The position numbers and the translations under genes are program-made. From Bimuria novae-zelandiae CBS 107.79 (Eukaryota > Ascomycota > Dothideomycetes > Pleosporales > Didymosphaeriaceae), in NCBI GenBank assembly GCA_010015655.1, contig ML976685.1, positions 55,496 through 119,495 of the forward strand: a stretch of DNA of 64,000 nt, read 5' to 3'. The first letter of the stretch is position 1. Every line of letters begins with the position of its first letter. The notes beneath the pieces are model-generated. The model was not told the DNA's origin. It saw only the letters and a list, made by a program, of their open reading frames with translations, and did no database searches. Below are positions 21,231 through 32,100 of this stretch, piece by piece.

Positions 21231-24200
21231 CTAGATCTCCAACGGCGCAATTTGGTCAACAGAGTACAGCCATCCGCCGTTGCTCTCCTCCGCTTCTAAC
21301 CAGTCGTATGGCCACACCACAAGGTGGCCCTGCACAAGTTCCAGTAGCTTCTTCGCATCTTCCTTATCTAGCAACTGCTCCGCATCGCTGGCATGGAAAG
21401 CCCTGGTACTACTCTTGGTCGTCGCGCGGCGCCGCGAGCGTTTACTTCCCATGGTGCTCGCATGCTGACGGCTTGGCGTGCCGTCGCGCTTGGGTTCTGA
21501 GATGGTCACGGTGCGTGCGCGGCCGTTGCCGTTCGCGGCGGCAAAGTCGGTGGCTGCGGTGAAGCTCTCGGGCTCGGGAGGCGGAGGCGGGAACGTGAAT
21601 GTCTGCGTCGGCGGGGCTGGGTTCATGGGTGAGACAACGGCGGCATCGTCGGCGGTGCTGGTACGCAGGGTGGCTTTCTCGTCGACGTCACCGTTACTGT
21701 GGGCATCTATCTGGAGGGGCTCATGCTGTCTCTTCTCCTGGTCTTGTGCCCACTCTTCAACCTTCCCGAGCTGGTTGCCATCATCATGAGAGTCTCGCGA
21801 CATATTCTCTCTCAGCTTCTCCCCTAGCAATTCCGCTGCCTTTATCGTATTCCCAGGTACAGCGGCTATTTTTTCAGCTGTAGTCGTAACCGCGCTTTGC
21901 CCGGGTAGTCCTGTTGTATTGCCCTTGCCCGGGGACTCTTGCTGTTTGCGTGTGGATGATTTGCCTGCACCTTGTGCCTGGCAGAAACGTTCCGCGAAGG
22001 CGGCGTATTCCTTGTACTCTTTCCAGGTCTTGACTTCATTATCTGGCATGCAACGGAACACTTGCCGGAACAGCTTGGTGTTATTCTCGGCTGCAGCGTG
22101 CCAGATGTCAAGGTAGAAGGCGTCATTCAACGGGTCGCGCATGCAGTCATCCGTAACAATAGGTCGGCGCATCTCCGCAAGCAGAGGGCTGATAACATAG
22201 GCCGAATCATGACTGAATGTCCGCTGTAGCGACGGACCTCCAATGTCTGTATCATCTAGCACAGGCAATGAGGGCAGCTGGCTCAGCTGCGGAAGACCGA
22301 GCTGCCTGGTGTCCATCCGCGGTAGCTTCGGAGGTGGAAGTCCGGCATATCCTTCAGGGATACTGCTGTGTCCAGTCGCCCTACTAGTAGCAGTGTTGCT
22401 GCGGCCTCGTCTCGTCGAGTTCTTCTTCGGCGTTTGCCCCGTGCCTTCGGAGGCGACATCATTGACCATAATCTCGTCTCCTTGCTCATTGATGTACGAA
22501 TCACGACCACGCGAAATGCTAGGATGCCTATTCTCAATGTCGCGCATGTGATCCGATCCTTCGCCGCGGACATCTTTTTGGTGAGCCGGGTTACTTGAAA
22601 CCCTTGCGTCCATTGTGATTTTCTTGTTGGCCTTCAGATGTGGATTGTTCTCTTGTTCCCAATCAACGTCGTGATTGAAACTGTGTAGCTTTTCAGCACG
22701 GTTAATCAGGTCGTCTTCCAGACGGTGCTTGTTCTCTGTCAGCTTATGCTCGGTCTCGCGGTCTTGTGTCGGCGAAGAAGGGGCAGACGACTCGGTGTGG
22801 AAGCCGGCACTATCGGCTTCTGACCGTCGACTCTCCCACTCTTCCGCGAATATATGATCAACATCGATACCCAAATGCTCCCGCATGAGACGCATGCGAA
22901 GCGTGTGGGGGAATTTGCCGACTTTGTAGGGCTCGCCTGCCATGTAAGAGTCGAGCACCTCTGTGTCTCTCACAATGGCTGCAACTTCAGAATCGCGAGA
23001 GCCGAGCATGGAGCGCTCGTTGATGTTTGCTGATCCGATAATGGCAACCCGGTCATCCACGACCATGCACTTGGCGTGGATGTAGAGCTGCTCCGTCACG
23101 AGTGACTTTTGCGGGCCAATTTCTCCCCAAGATCTTAGTGCATAAAACTGGATGTAGTCCTCGGGTTCGATGCCGGCTGCACGTAGGCGACCAAAAATGG
23201 ATGACTCACCACGACAGATGCTGCGGTACTGACATGTCATGATCAAACGGACACTGCTACCTTCCTGCTGATCAACGGTATTCTGAAAGCCTGGCATTAG
23301 CGGAATGACGAGGCACGCCCTCCAATCTTCTTCGTTCTTGTGCGCACGCTTGATGCGATCAACGAGTGCGTCACTAATCTTATTCTCGATCCGCGTACCC
23401 AAGACCTCACAGCTGCTGATGTAGAACTGGTTTTCGATGTAGACGAAGTGTTCTGAAGTCGAAATCATCTGCACGTACGCATTCATGATGCTGTGCTCAG
23501 TCTTGTTGGGCGTGCCAAGTGACCAAGATGTGGCAGATCGCAGTATCTGTACCTCACAAGTCCCGTCCAGACCAAGCGCCTTGATGTCAGCAGGGTTGAA
23601 GTCTGGTGGTGGCAGCAGGAAAGGAGTTGGACGGGTAGGTTTCCGTTGTCGTAGCAAGTAGTTCCAACGCTGAACGAAATGGCGAGTCAGATCGCGAGCA
23701 GGTTGGCCGACAATCTGCATCCCAATATCGTGCCAGGGCATACGTGGGACCTTGCTTCGATCATACATCTCTTCATAGGGCTTGTCAAGATTGAAGAAGT
23801 CCTGGACACGAGGGTTGGAGTAATCTTTTCCAGGCCAGAGCTGGCAGTGGTCAGCGTCCTTGGGATTATCATCCAGTTCAAAGCCAGTAAGTTTATCGTC
23901 CGTAACAACGTGTTGCGGAGTATCCCATCTGCCGAAGCAGAGGTCCACACCACCGCAAAAGGCGATGGTATGGTCGACCACGCAGATCTTCTCGTGATGT
24001 GCCCAGAAGAAGGTATTCTGTCGAATCTGGTTCGGGGATCGCTGGACAAAGACGTTCGGATGAAGGTCCAGTAACGAGAACTTCGAGTATTCAGAGTCTA
24101 TGGGGACGGCGGTATTGATGTTGCGATACATGATGACAAAGATCTTCACGCCTTCCTGTGCTTTCCGCTGCAGTAGACGATCCAATCTCCACTTTTGGCT

Positions 24201-26942
24201 GATGGCAGGTGGTCGTCGCATGTACAGTTCCGGACTCAACCACCAATCGTGAATATAAATAACGTCCTTAGCCATACTTATCGCCCGGGAAACATTCCAC
24301 ATGTAATCGCGACCATCGACTAACCACTGCGCGTATATGCCTTTGCGCACCGGTGCAAAACTCTGAAATCGATGGGGTTGAGTCCATTCGGTACTGGTTG
24401 CCATAAAACGAATGGAATCCTCAAATTGCTTTAACTGTCTCTCGTTCCTGGCTAGAAGCTTCATCTTGCGTTCCGAATTCCTCAAGCGCAGCAGGTGATG
24501 GCCAGTTGCTGATGCTTTCGCTTCACTAGCTATGTCCCGAGCTTTCTTTTCCCGCAGACTCTTGCCTTTGTCGTCAATGGTGAAGTCGGAATCGACTAGG
24601 AATACGTCGTACACGTTCATTTCTTCTGGAGAATCAACGCACACGACATAGCTGTGCCTTACGAGGAACCATTTGGGCGAGTGTCGCGCCATGAACGGTG
24701 CCGGGGTCCACTTCTTCCTCGCGTCGATGCCTTTGGATGACTGGATCATCATGAGGCCCTCCTTTCCGTGGTATCCACCTTCGGCAGCTAATCGCACACC
24801 CAGAGCAGATAGCTCCAAAAATTTGCATAGGCGGTTGCTTTCAGGGCGGAAGATCAGATAGGTAATGAGCTCCTTCAGGTACTTTTCCAGCTTTTTTCGC
24901 TGCCTCGCCTGGTAGGCATTCTGCTTGTTGTGCATGGGCACCCCAACAGCGCCCACAAAGCTGCCTTGCCTAGCTGCCAGCTGACCGACGAAATTGCCCT
25001 GTTCAGGACTACCGACGCTGGATTTTCGACGCCCGAGACCTAAGGACGACTTTAGCCGACTGGGTTTGCCCGGCCGATCAGTCTCATTTCCTTCTGCTTC
25101 TTCCTCTTTCTCTTCCTCCTCCTCGTCTTCGCCCTCGTCAAGCAGAGACCCTAATCCTCGCCAGCCGCGCAAGTAGGGAATCGCACTACGAGGGAAACGC
25201 GGAAGTTTTGGAGTGGAGTCTTCCTTGTCGGCGTCCTTTTCCTCTGACTTCTCTTTGCCCTTGCCGCCTAGGTCCTTCTTCGGGTCCTTCTTCTTCGGAT
25301 CGCGGTTGAGGAACGAGTTCTGCTTCTCCTGCAGCTTGAACTTCAGATGGAGGTTGGCGAAGTCCCTAACAGATCGCTTGATAACCCATTTCATGCGGGT
25401 GAGGCCACTACCGTATTCGAGTTCGATCCTGAGGTTGATGTGACGGTCTTCGTCTTTTGACTCCTTCCCTTCTTTCGATTCGAGCTTTTCCGAGTCGGTA
25501 ATGGAGACTTTGAGCTGTTCCAGCAGGATGGGCACGCGCTTTCGATCATGCTCGTCCCTCTGAAACATACTCGCAAGGAACAGAGCAGCGGGTGCGCCGG
25601 CCAGCAGCTCCGCCATAAGCTCAGCGGATTTGGCATGGTCGACCTGGCGGTCAGCTGCCTTTTTGCTCGTGGCGAAGACGCGAAGACTATTCTTGATTGA
25701 CTTCCATTTCTGAGCGCTGAGACTTGATGTACGTTCGCTCCGCAACCGCCAAGGCGATGGTTGCGGGCCCTGCCCGTCATTGCTGCCCCCGCCGAACGTT
25801 GTCAGCCTGCGCAAGTGGCTCGGCCGTCGTTCGCCCTCTTCGCTCTCGGGATCGTGGCGGCGAAGTCCACCATAGGAGAGCCCTCTGGCGCTGTGTAAGC
25901 CCCGCGTCCAAGCACTCTCTTTGGCCAGGCGCTCTCGGCCCTCGTCTTCAGACACACCCTGGCGGTGTTCTGGAATGTCGCTCATAGTGCCGCGGCGCAT
26001 GAATGTAGGCCGGTGCACATGGCTCACGGTAGGCGTGATGTTTGGCGAGTCGCGGTCGCGGTAAGGGAAGTTCGTGTGTCGGGGTGTTGTGGGTGCAGTT
26101 TGCGTGCCTTCCGCGCCGTCGTCGAACCACCGCCGGCTCTTCCTTCTCCTCTTGGGCGTCCGCGACGTGCCCTCGCCCGCGCTTTCCTCGGCGTCGGCAT
26201 CGGCCTCGCTGTCGTGGCCGTCGAAACGGAACTCTTCTCGCTCCGAGGCGGGCGAGAGCTGGCCGCGCGGCGAACTCTCGTGCATCGAGCCTGCCCCCGT
26301 AAAGGCGCTAATGCTCCGTCCGTGCCCCTGAAAGCCCATGGGCGCCGCTGCCAGCGCCTTCAGCTTGTTTATGAGTGACGATCCCTGCCGGTCTCGCTCC
26401 TTGCCCTTTCCATCCACGTCATCACCCTCCCACGACTGCTGGCGCGAGTGCACATTCTGTTGCTCCTCGTTGAAAGTGGTACTCCGCGCGAACTGTACGC
26501 TTCGACGGCCTTTAGGTGCCGAATCCGACTCATCGCCTTCACCAGTTGCTCGTCTTGAGATCGGGTTGAAGGCGTGCTGCGGCACGGCCGGAGAGCCATT
26601 GGCATGGCGGGCGGGGGACGGGGGCTCCTTTACAGTCGACTCGCCGTTGACGAGTCCATTCGTAGGCCGCTGCTTGATCGACGTGGTGCTGCGATCGAAG
26701 GGAAACTCGCTCGGTTCCTCTGGCGAGAGAGGTTCGCCGGTCGGGGCAGAACGCGTGATGGCGGGTGCACCGTTCTGATTTTCGGTCGATATCTGCGTGG
26801 TTTGGTTCCCGGCGACGGGGTTTTGCAAGGAAGAGCCTCGCAGCGGAAAGCGCATGCGAGCGGCGTCTGTCGGCTTATCGAGTGTTGCGCTGCCATCTTT
26901 CCTCGACGGGGCGAGGCCAGACTCGGGCGTGTCGTCGCCCAT
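21231..26942 (-). CDS. Phospholipase D (PX-PH-PLD type, Spo14/PLD1-like)
   Basis: Cleaves phosphatidylcholine to phosphatidic acid and choline at membranes. The single-exon 1903-residue product has a long disordered N terminus, a PX-type region (about 499-715) interrupted by an acidic insertion near 600-625 (DEEEEEKEEE), a PH-type region (about 730-860) and two HKD catalytic motifs: HHEKICVVD (about 982), and HAKCMVVDD followed by GSANINERS (about 1288). The conserved YIENQFYIS block lies between them. The roughly 500-residue tail after the second motif is basic and Ser/Thr-rich except for LNDAFYLDIWHAAAENNTKL, a conserved fungal PLD segment. Yeast Spo14 is about 1680 residues and this one is longer at both ends. 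The start at 26942 is the first in-frame ATG. No defect was seen. Confidence 0.93.
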   Translation of the reverse strand: MGDDTPESGLAPSRKDGSATLDKPTDAARMRFPLRGSSLQNPVAGNQTTQISTENQNGAPAITRSAPTGEPLSPEEPSEFPFDRSTTSIKQRPTNGLVNGESTVKEPPSPARHANGSPAVPQHAFNPISRRATGEGDESDSAPKGRRSVQFARSTTFNEEQQNVHSRQQSWEGDDVDGKGKERDRQGSSLINKLKALAAAPMGFQGHGRSISAFTGAGSMHESSPRGQLSPASEREEFRFDGHDSEADADAEESAGEGTSRTPKRRRKSRRWFDDGAEGTQTAPTTPRHTNFPYRDRDSPNITPTVSHVHRPTFMRRGTMSDIPEHRQGVSEDEGRERLAKESAWTRGLHSARGLSYGGLRRHDPESEEGERRPSHLRRLTTFGGGSNDGQGPQPSPWRLRSERTSSLSAQKWKSIKNSLRVFATSKKAADRQVDHAKSAELMAELLAGAPAALFLASMFQRDEHDRKRVPILLEQLKVSITDSEKLESKEGKESKDEDRHINLRIELEYGSGLTRMKWVIKRSVRDFANLHLKFKLQEKQNSFLNRDPKKKDPKKDLGGKGKEKSEEKDADKEDSTPKLPRFPRSAIPYLRGWRGLGSLLDEGEDEEEEEKEEEAEGNETDRPGKPSRLKSSLGLGRRKSSVGSPEQGNFVGQLAARQGSFVGAVGVPMHNKQNAYQARQRKKLEKYLKELITYLIFRPESNRLCKFLELSALGVRLAAEGGYHGKEGLMMIQSSKGIDARKKWTPAPFMARHSPKWFLVRHSYVVCVDSPEEMNVYDVFLVDSDFTIDDKGKSLREKKARDIASEAKASATGHHLLRLRNSERKMKLLARNERQLKQFEDSIRFMATSTEWTQPHRFQSFAPVRKGIYAQWLVDGRDYMWNVSRAISMAKDVIYIHDWWLSPELYMRRPPAISQKWRLDRLLQRKAQEGVKIFVIMYRNINTAVPIDSEYSKFSLLDLHPNVFVQRSPNQIRQNTFFWAHHEKICVVDHTIAFCGGVDLCFGRWDTPQHVVTDDKLTGFELDDNPKDADHCQLWPGKDYSNPRVQDFFNLDKPYEEMYDRSKVPRMPWHDIGMQIVGQPARDLTRHFVQRWNYLLRQRKPTRPTPFLLPPPDFNPADIKALGLDGTCEVQILRSATSWSLGTPNKTEHSIMNAYVQMISTSEHFVYIENQFYISSCEVLGTRIENKISDALVDRIKRAHKNEEDWRACLVIPLMPGFQNTVDQQEGSSVRLIMTCQYRSICRGESSIFGRLRAAGIEPEDYIQFYALRSWGEIGPQKSLVTEQLYIHAKCMVVDDRVAIIGSANINERSMLGSRDSEVAAIVRDTEVLDSYMAGEPYKVGKFPHTLRMRLMREHLGIDVDHIFAEEWESRRSEADSAGFHTESSAPSSPTQDRETEHKLTENKHRLEDDLINRAEKLHSFNHDVDWEQENNPHLKANKKITMDARVSSNPAHQKDVRGEGSDHMRDIENRHPSISRGRDSYINEQGDEIMVNDVASEGTGQTPKKNSTRRGRSNTATSRATGHSSIPEGYAGLPPPKLPRMDTRQLGLPQLSQLPSLPVLDDTDIGGPSLQRTFSHDSAYVISPLLAEMRRPIVTDDCMRDPLNDAFYLDIWHAAAENNTKLFRQVFRCMPDNEVKTWKEYKEYAAFAERFCQAQGAGKSSTRKQQESPGKGNTTGLPGQSAVTTTAEKIAAVPGNTIKAAELLGEKLRENMSRDSHDDGNQLGKVEEWAQDQEKRQHEPLQIDAHSNGDVDEKATLRTSTADDAAVVSPMNPAPPTQTFTFPPPPPEPESFTAATDFAAANGNGRARTVTISEPKRDGTPSRQHASTMGSKRSRRRATTKSSTRAFHASDAEQLLDKEDAKKLLELVQGHLVVWPYDWLEAEESNGGWLYSVDQIAPLEI

Positions 26943-27680
26943 TTCGGCACCAACTGGATCAGAAGAGGTGTATTATTGGGGCAGAAACATCTACAGAACA
27001 AGCACCACGTCAGCCACGAGGTTGCGGAGAGGGGAGAATGCTTGGTACTCGCGTACATTAAGCAGGTATAGCTACCCGTGGTTGGTGATTTAGGGTACCG
27101 GTCTTGCTAACGCTAAAAAATCAGAGAGAAAACTCTAGATCTCGTATGGCGGTTCAATTCTTCTCTCGAATGCGCAGTTACAGAGAGGTGTTCGAAAAGT
27201 GCCACATGTGGTGAGCGAGCCCCCATGCGAATCGCGTACCCCTGTCGCATCATCATTCCCCGTCCCGGACTTCTGCGGAGTTCAGCGGCCAAGTCATCAA
27301 GGAATGTGAAGACCAACATCACCAATCAAACCGCCTCTGCGCTGGCAAACTGGCATTCACCAGCATCATTGCTGCTAGTAGATTCACCATCTTTTTCGAC
27401 GCGATAGATGTACCGCTCACCAACACTCCGAGAGCACCCAATAACTCCGAACATAGCCACCGTGAATGCACCGCGGACGACATAAACCTCCACGACATAA
27501 GCAATCGCCAGTGTGCAAAAGCATTACTTACCGCTTGTAGCTACTCCATCGCATCGTTATGATCCCTGAACCGCCGGCCGCGAGCCTCGGCCCATATCAA
27601 CTTTCACCCCACCATCATCTCTCTCCCCACTACGCAACAATTCACTGTTGCAACTCTCAGCACCCATCTAGATTTCTACA
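26943..27680. promoter_or_regulatory. Divergent intergenic region between phospholipase D and hydrolase genes
   Basis: 738 bp separating two genes transcribed away from each other, so it should hold both promoters. The stretch just before the hydrolase ATG (27590-27680) is pyrimidine-rich (caccatcatctctctcccc), as is usual upstream of fungal start codons. No specific factor site is claimed. Confidence 0.4.
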
Positions 27681-28718
27681 ATGGCAGCGACGAACAACCC
27701 CCTCGAGGGCACCTCCGCCGACCACCCCACCATCAGCACGCAAACCCACACTATCGCCGGCATCCTCACCCACGTCCACGGTCTCACCGAGCTGCCGCCC
27801 TCTACGTCGACTGTCACCTGCCTCTGGCTCATGCATCCGCGCCTCCAAACCGCGCAAAAGATGACCCCGATCGCCGCCTCCATAATCTCCACCTGGAACG
27901 CGCGCATCGCCTCGAACCGCGCCGGCCTCATAGCCGTCTCCTTCGACCAGCGCAACCACGGCTCCCGCCTCGTCGACGCGCTGCACAACGAAGCCTGGAA
28001 CAAGGGCAACCCGCGTCACGCGCAGGACATGTTCGGATGCATCCACGGCACCGCACAAGACACCAGCCAGATAATGGACCACCTCGAATCATACATTCTC
28101 TCTTCGAAGGACAGCCCTAGTATAACGCGGCACTTCGTGCTGGGCATCAGTTTGGGCGGCCACGCCGCGTGGCACTGTGTGCTCGCAGAGCCGCGCATAA
28201 CGGCCGCCGTGGTGGGCATCGGGTGTCCGGATTACGCGCGGTTGATGGCGGATCGCGCGCGCCTGTCGAAGCTGCCGTCGTATACTGAGAGTACTCCGCC
28301 GGGCGCGGGGTTTCTGGGGAGTAGGGATTTTCCGCCCAAGCTAGTGGAGGCCGTGGCCAAGTATGATCCTGCGGGGCTGCTGCTGCCCGGGCAGTTTAAT
28401 CCTGCAGGTCCTGATGCTGAGGTCGGGAAGGCGGCCATGGATAGGATGAAAGTCCTGATTCGCGAACGGCTGCAGGGGAAGCATATCTTGAACTTGAGCG
28501 GGAAGATTGATAAGCTGGTGCCGTACTCGGCGGGTGAAGCATTTTTAAAGGTGTTCAAGCGGGCATTAGAGGAGGAGTCTGGGCTAGATGTGGAATTTGA
28601 GGATGTGCTGTTCGATGGCGTAGGGCATACTTTCCCACAAGCTATGGTGGAGAAGTCAGCGGATTGGATATGTGGACTCCTATCCGTAGAGGACGGACGA
28701 GTCACTAGCAAGATATAG
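27681..28718 (+). CDS. Alpha/beta hydrolase fold protein
   Basis: Predicted 345-residue soluble serine hydrolase with unknown substrate. The nucleophile elbow GISLGG lies near residue 157, an upstream FDQRNHGSR segment (about 94) is typical of the fold, KIDKLVP (about 273) may contain the acid, and GVGHTFP (about 315) supplies the His. There is no signal peptide, so it is probably cytosolic. A plausible start ATG at 27681 follows a pyrimidine-rich leader. The frame is intact with no introns. Family members annotated as esterases or peptidases are common in fungi; the sequence alone does not tell the substrate. Confidence 0.8.
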   Translation: MAATNNPLEGTSADHPTISTQTHTIAGILTHVHGLTELPPSTSTVTCLWLMHPRLQTAQKMTPIAASIISTWNARIASNRAGLIAVSFDQRNHGSRLVDALHNEAWNKGNPRHAQDMFGCIHGTAQDTSQIMDHLESYILSSKDSPSITRHFVLGISLGGHAAWHCVLAEPRITAAVVGIGCPDYARLMADRARLSKLPSYTESTPPGAGFLGSRDFPPKLVEAVAKYDPAGLLLPGQFNPAGPDAEVGKAAMDRMKVLIRERLQGKHILNLSGKIDKLVPYSAGEAFLKVFKRALEEESGLDVEFEDVLFDGVGHTFPQAMVEKSADWICGLLSVEDGRVTSKI

Positions 28719-29140
28719 TAGGTAGCTACTGTACAAATCAGTAGTAGATCTGATCCAGCTCCATGACTGAAGCACATACGTCATCTGTCATACAATAAAG
28801 TGTCAGAGCGACAACAAGACATCGACGTGCCCTCAATTCTAGTATTTTTGTCCTTGTAGCCTCCAAGGAAGAATGCCAATGCCAGCGCTATGTCAGAAAC
28901 CAAGACGCCAACCGCTCATGCAATGTCATGCCCCAGAAAAGCAACGCCATGCCCAAGGTATACAACGCCAAAGCAATGCAAAGCCGAGGCCTCATACCCG
29001 TCTCCTCCATAGTTCACCCATAATTCATATCCCATAACCCCATTCCCAGGCCGAAGTCCTCCAGTATTAAACAGTGTAGTGAGAATGAATGCGGGATATG
29101 TCTTCAACGGCATCGATCCCAAACCAAGAGTCCCATGTCC
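28719..29140. other. 3' intergenic between convergent genes
   Basis: Separates the converging hydrolase and low-complexity protein genes. An AATAAA-like motif (acaataaag, 28792-28800) lies about 80 bp past the hydrolase stop and may serve polyadenylation. Nothing else was seen. Confidence 0.4.
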
Positions 29141-32100
29141 CTACTTCTTCTGCGCGCCCCTCGTCCGTTTCGCCACGTTGGACTCTACTTCTGCCTGTCG
29201 CTCGGCTTCCTCCTGCGCCGCGGACGCCTGTCTCGTTTGCCGCTTCAAGGGGCCGGCGTCGGGCAGCGGTGTCTCTGGCGTGTCGAAAGCTTCTTTGGCC
29301 TTGCGCTTGCGGCCCGTGGGCGCCTTGAAGCCAAACTTGTTCCGTGCAGCTGCAGCGTCTGCGGAGGTGCTTGCGCCGGTGGAAGGCGTTGTTGGTGATG
29401 CAGGCTTCGCGGGCCCCTTTGACCTCGTCGCTCGCGGGGTGGCGACAGCCTTCGCGGAGGTAACTTTTGGCGCGGGCGTCTTCGGTTGTGCTTTGCTTGC
29501 GGAAACTGCCTTCGCTGGTGCTGCCTTCACCGGTACTGCCTTCGCCTTGGGCTTTCCCTTCGCTTTGGTTGCAGATGCCGTATCGTCCACTGCATCGGAC
29601 TCCACGTCTACCAATCGATCTTCTTCTTCTTGTGTACGAACAGCTCCTTGCATAAGATTTGTGTCAGCTTGTTCTTCATCGTCACCCCTCCGGCGTTCAA
29701 CTTCTTCGATCCTATTCTTCACTTCCCCCCGAGTTTCTCTCTTACCATAGTTCAGCTCCAGCGAGCGCCGGGAAGAACGACCTGAAGCAGCGGAACTTGC
29801 TAGGGGAGCAATGTACTCCTCTACTTCATCCTGTAGCAGGGTCAGTAACCTGTAAGTAAGCATTGTCGGTTGTAGACTCACATCTTCTTCATCCCCTTGC
29901 GACTCCGACTCCTCTTTATCTACAAGCTCTTCGTCTTTGACCACCTGCTTCAAGCCCCTCTTGGCCTGCTGTCGCTTCGGTGGTGCTGCCAACTTGGTAG
30001 CACTTTTAACGCGAGATGCGACAGTAGGAGCCTGGAAGCTAGAGGATTTAGCAGCAACCTTGCTCGGCGGATTCTTCTTCTGCTTCTTGTTCGCAGAGGC
30101 TTCGTTCTCTGACCCAGACGCCTCCTCCGGACTAAACGCCTTCGTTGCATTCTGAGCTGCCTTCGCCTTCCTCGTTGCCGTAGGTCGCATGCGCTTCTTT
30201 GCCGGAGCTTCCGCCGCACTGGATTCAGCTGCGATAGTTGCCTCGATTTGGCCCTCGGACCCAAAAACGGGTGTGGTCGGACCCTGTGTCAACTCGGAAT
30301 TCTTTGTGGCCTCGGGCAGATCCGATACCTCTGCAGGCGTCTCAAGTGCGCTGGGCTCCGTGCGATCGCGTTCTTTTGCTTTTTCGACTGCTGTAGATGG
30401 TTCAGGCAAGAATGGTGAGGGAGGCAGCTCTGGTGCTTGCTCGAGGGGCGGCGAAGGAGGCTTGTCAGCCTGTTCGACAGACTGCTGGAGAAGCTGTTCC
30501 TCCAAAAAACCGCCTGGCCACGGCGAGCTCCGGTCGCTTTCGCGATGGTTCATCGCAGTAGGGCTAGAGGAAGAGGGTGCCGCGGCAGCGGCTTCTTTCA
30601 GCGCGCTTAACCAAGGCTGGGGCGTCGCTTGCTTCGAGAGAACAGGAGATCCCTCTGCGGCGGGCATGAAAGCCGCGATGGGAGAACCTTCTAAGGGTGC
30701 GAAATCTCCAACAGAAGGGATCTTCTTCTCAAATAACTCCGTTGCGTCTTCGGATTTGACTGCTGAAAGCTCCGATGCTGCCGTAAGTGCCGTAGGGTTG
30801 TCCTCTGCCTTGCTTGCATCCTCTTCGTTGGTTTCGCGGGTTGTTAGAGAAGCCTCGTTCCACAACTGAGACCCTATCTTGAGCCTGAGTGGAGGACTCA
30901 GAGCTTCGGACTCCGAAGAAGAGGGTTCGCTCGGTTCCATGCTCGATACTGAAGCCGTGTCTTGGTCGAGAGCCACGTCGCCTTCGCCCTCTGCGTCTAT
31001 ACCCTTCAGAATCATTCGCTCGAACGCCTGGCCTAGGTGTCGTGCTTCCTTGGGTGGCAACTGTGCATAGTCTACCGACAGATCCGCAGATGAACCGTCC
31101 CGTGGTGCCAACAAATGTTCTCCCTCAATGTCAGAGTCCTCCGTGGTGTTGACTTGAGTACTCGCTCTCGGCTGTCCCATTTGACCCGCTCCCGTCACAG
31201 ATGCAGCCATCGTCGATGGCGAGTCGATGGCCTCACTTGCAATCGGACCCTCCTTTTTGGGCGTATTCTCCTGTATCGATACTGCGTCTTCGTCCTCACC
31301 CGTTGGCGGCGGGGAGCTGATGGCTTCGGCCACAGTTGTAGCCTCATCTCCAAGCGTCCCCAGCGGTTTCGGTGCTGTCTCCTCTTGATCACCCGTTGGA
31401 GGTGGCGAACTTATGGCTTCGATCGTGATTGTAGCCTCTACAGGCGTCTTCACTGGTACCGGTGCTGCATCTTCTTGCTCAATGGTTGGAGATGGAACCA
31501 CTATATCAGCACCCACATCGCGGTCAGATGATGGTAGAGCTGTGGCTTTGTCTGTAGAGTGTTGGCTGTCGGCCTCAGCTTCAACGCCCAATTCGATTGA
31601 CGAGGTCGCAATGCGTTCAGGAACTAGCTCAGTTGTAATCGATGGGACGCCAATTTCGTCGCTAGTTGCTATAGCATTTCGCGAGTCGTCAAGAACTGGG
31701 TGCTTTTCACCGTCATGGAGACTGTCCAGGTCTTCTCGTTCCGATTCGTCGTGAGCGATCGCGCTGATCTCAGCCTGTATACGATCTTGGTCTCCAACTG
31801 CGGATGATACCTGCCCTTCTTTTATAATTATGTTGGTCTCGTCCGCCACAGCATCGCTTGGAGTGACTGCCTCGTCTGGGACCGGCGACGGTGAGGCGAA
31901 TCCATCCACTGAATCGGACGACTGACTGAAATTAGCAAAATACAAAGTATAAAGCTTCAAGGATCATCGCAGGCTGGTCATAGCAGCCGTGTAGTACCTG
32001 GCGATAGGCAAGACAAAGGTGAACGATTACCAAACCCTGTGCCTAGACTAGGCAGCAATGGCTCATACATACCTGCACAGGCTGCAGTCCCTCCTCCTCC

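Noticed and set aside
20613..21299. Open frame of 228 codons on the plus strand
   Set aside because: Composition is A/C-driven (many Thr, Gln, Asn, His), there is no domain, and its end runs antisense into the phospholipase D gene.
24994..26778. Several long frames on the plus strand opposite phospholipase D
   Set aside because: Antisense shadows of a GC-rich gene with strong codon bias; no domain.
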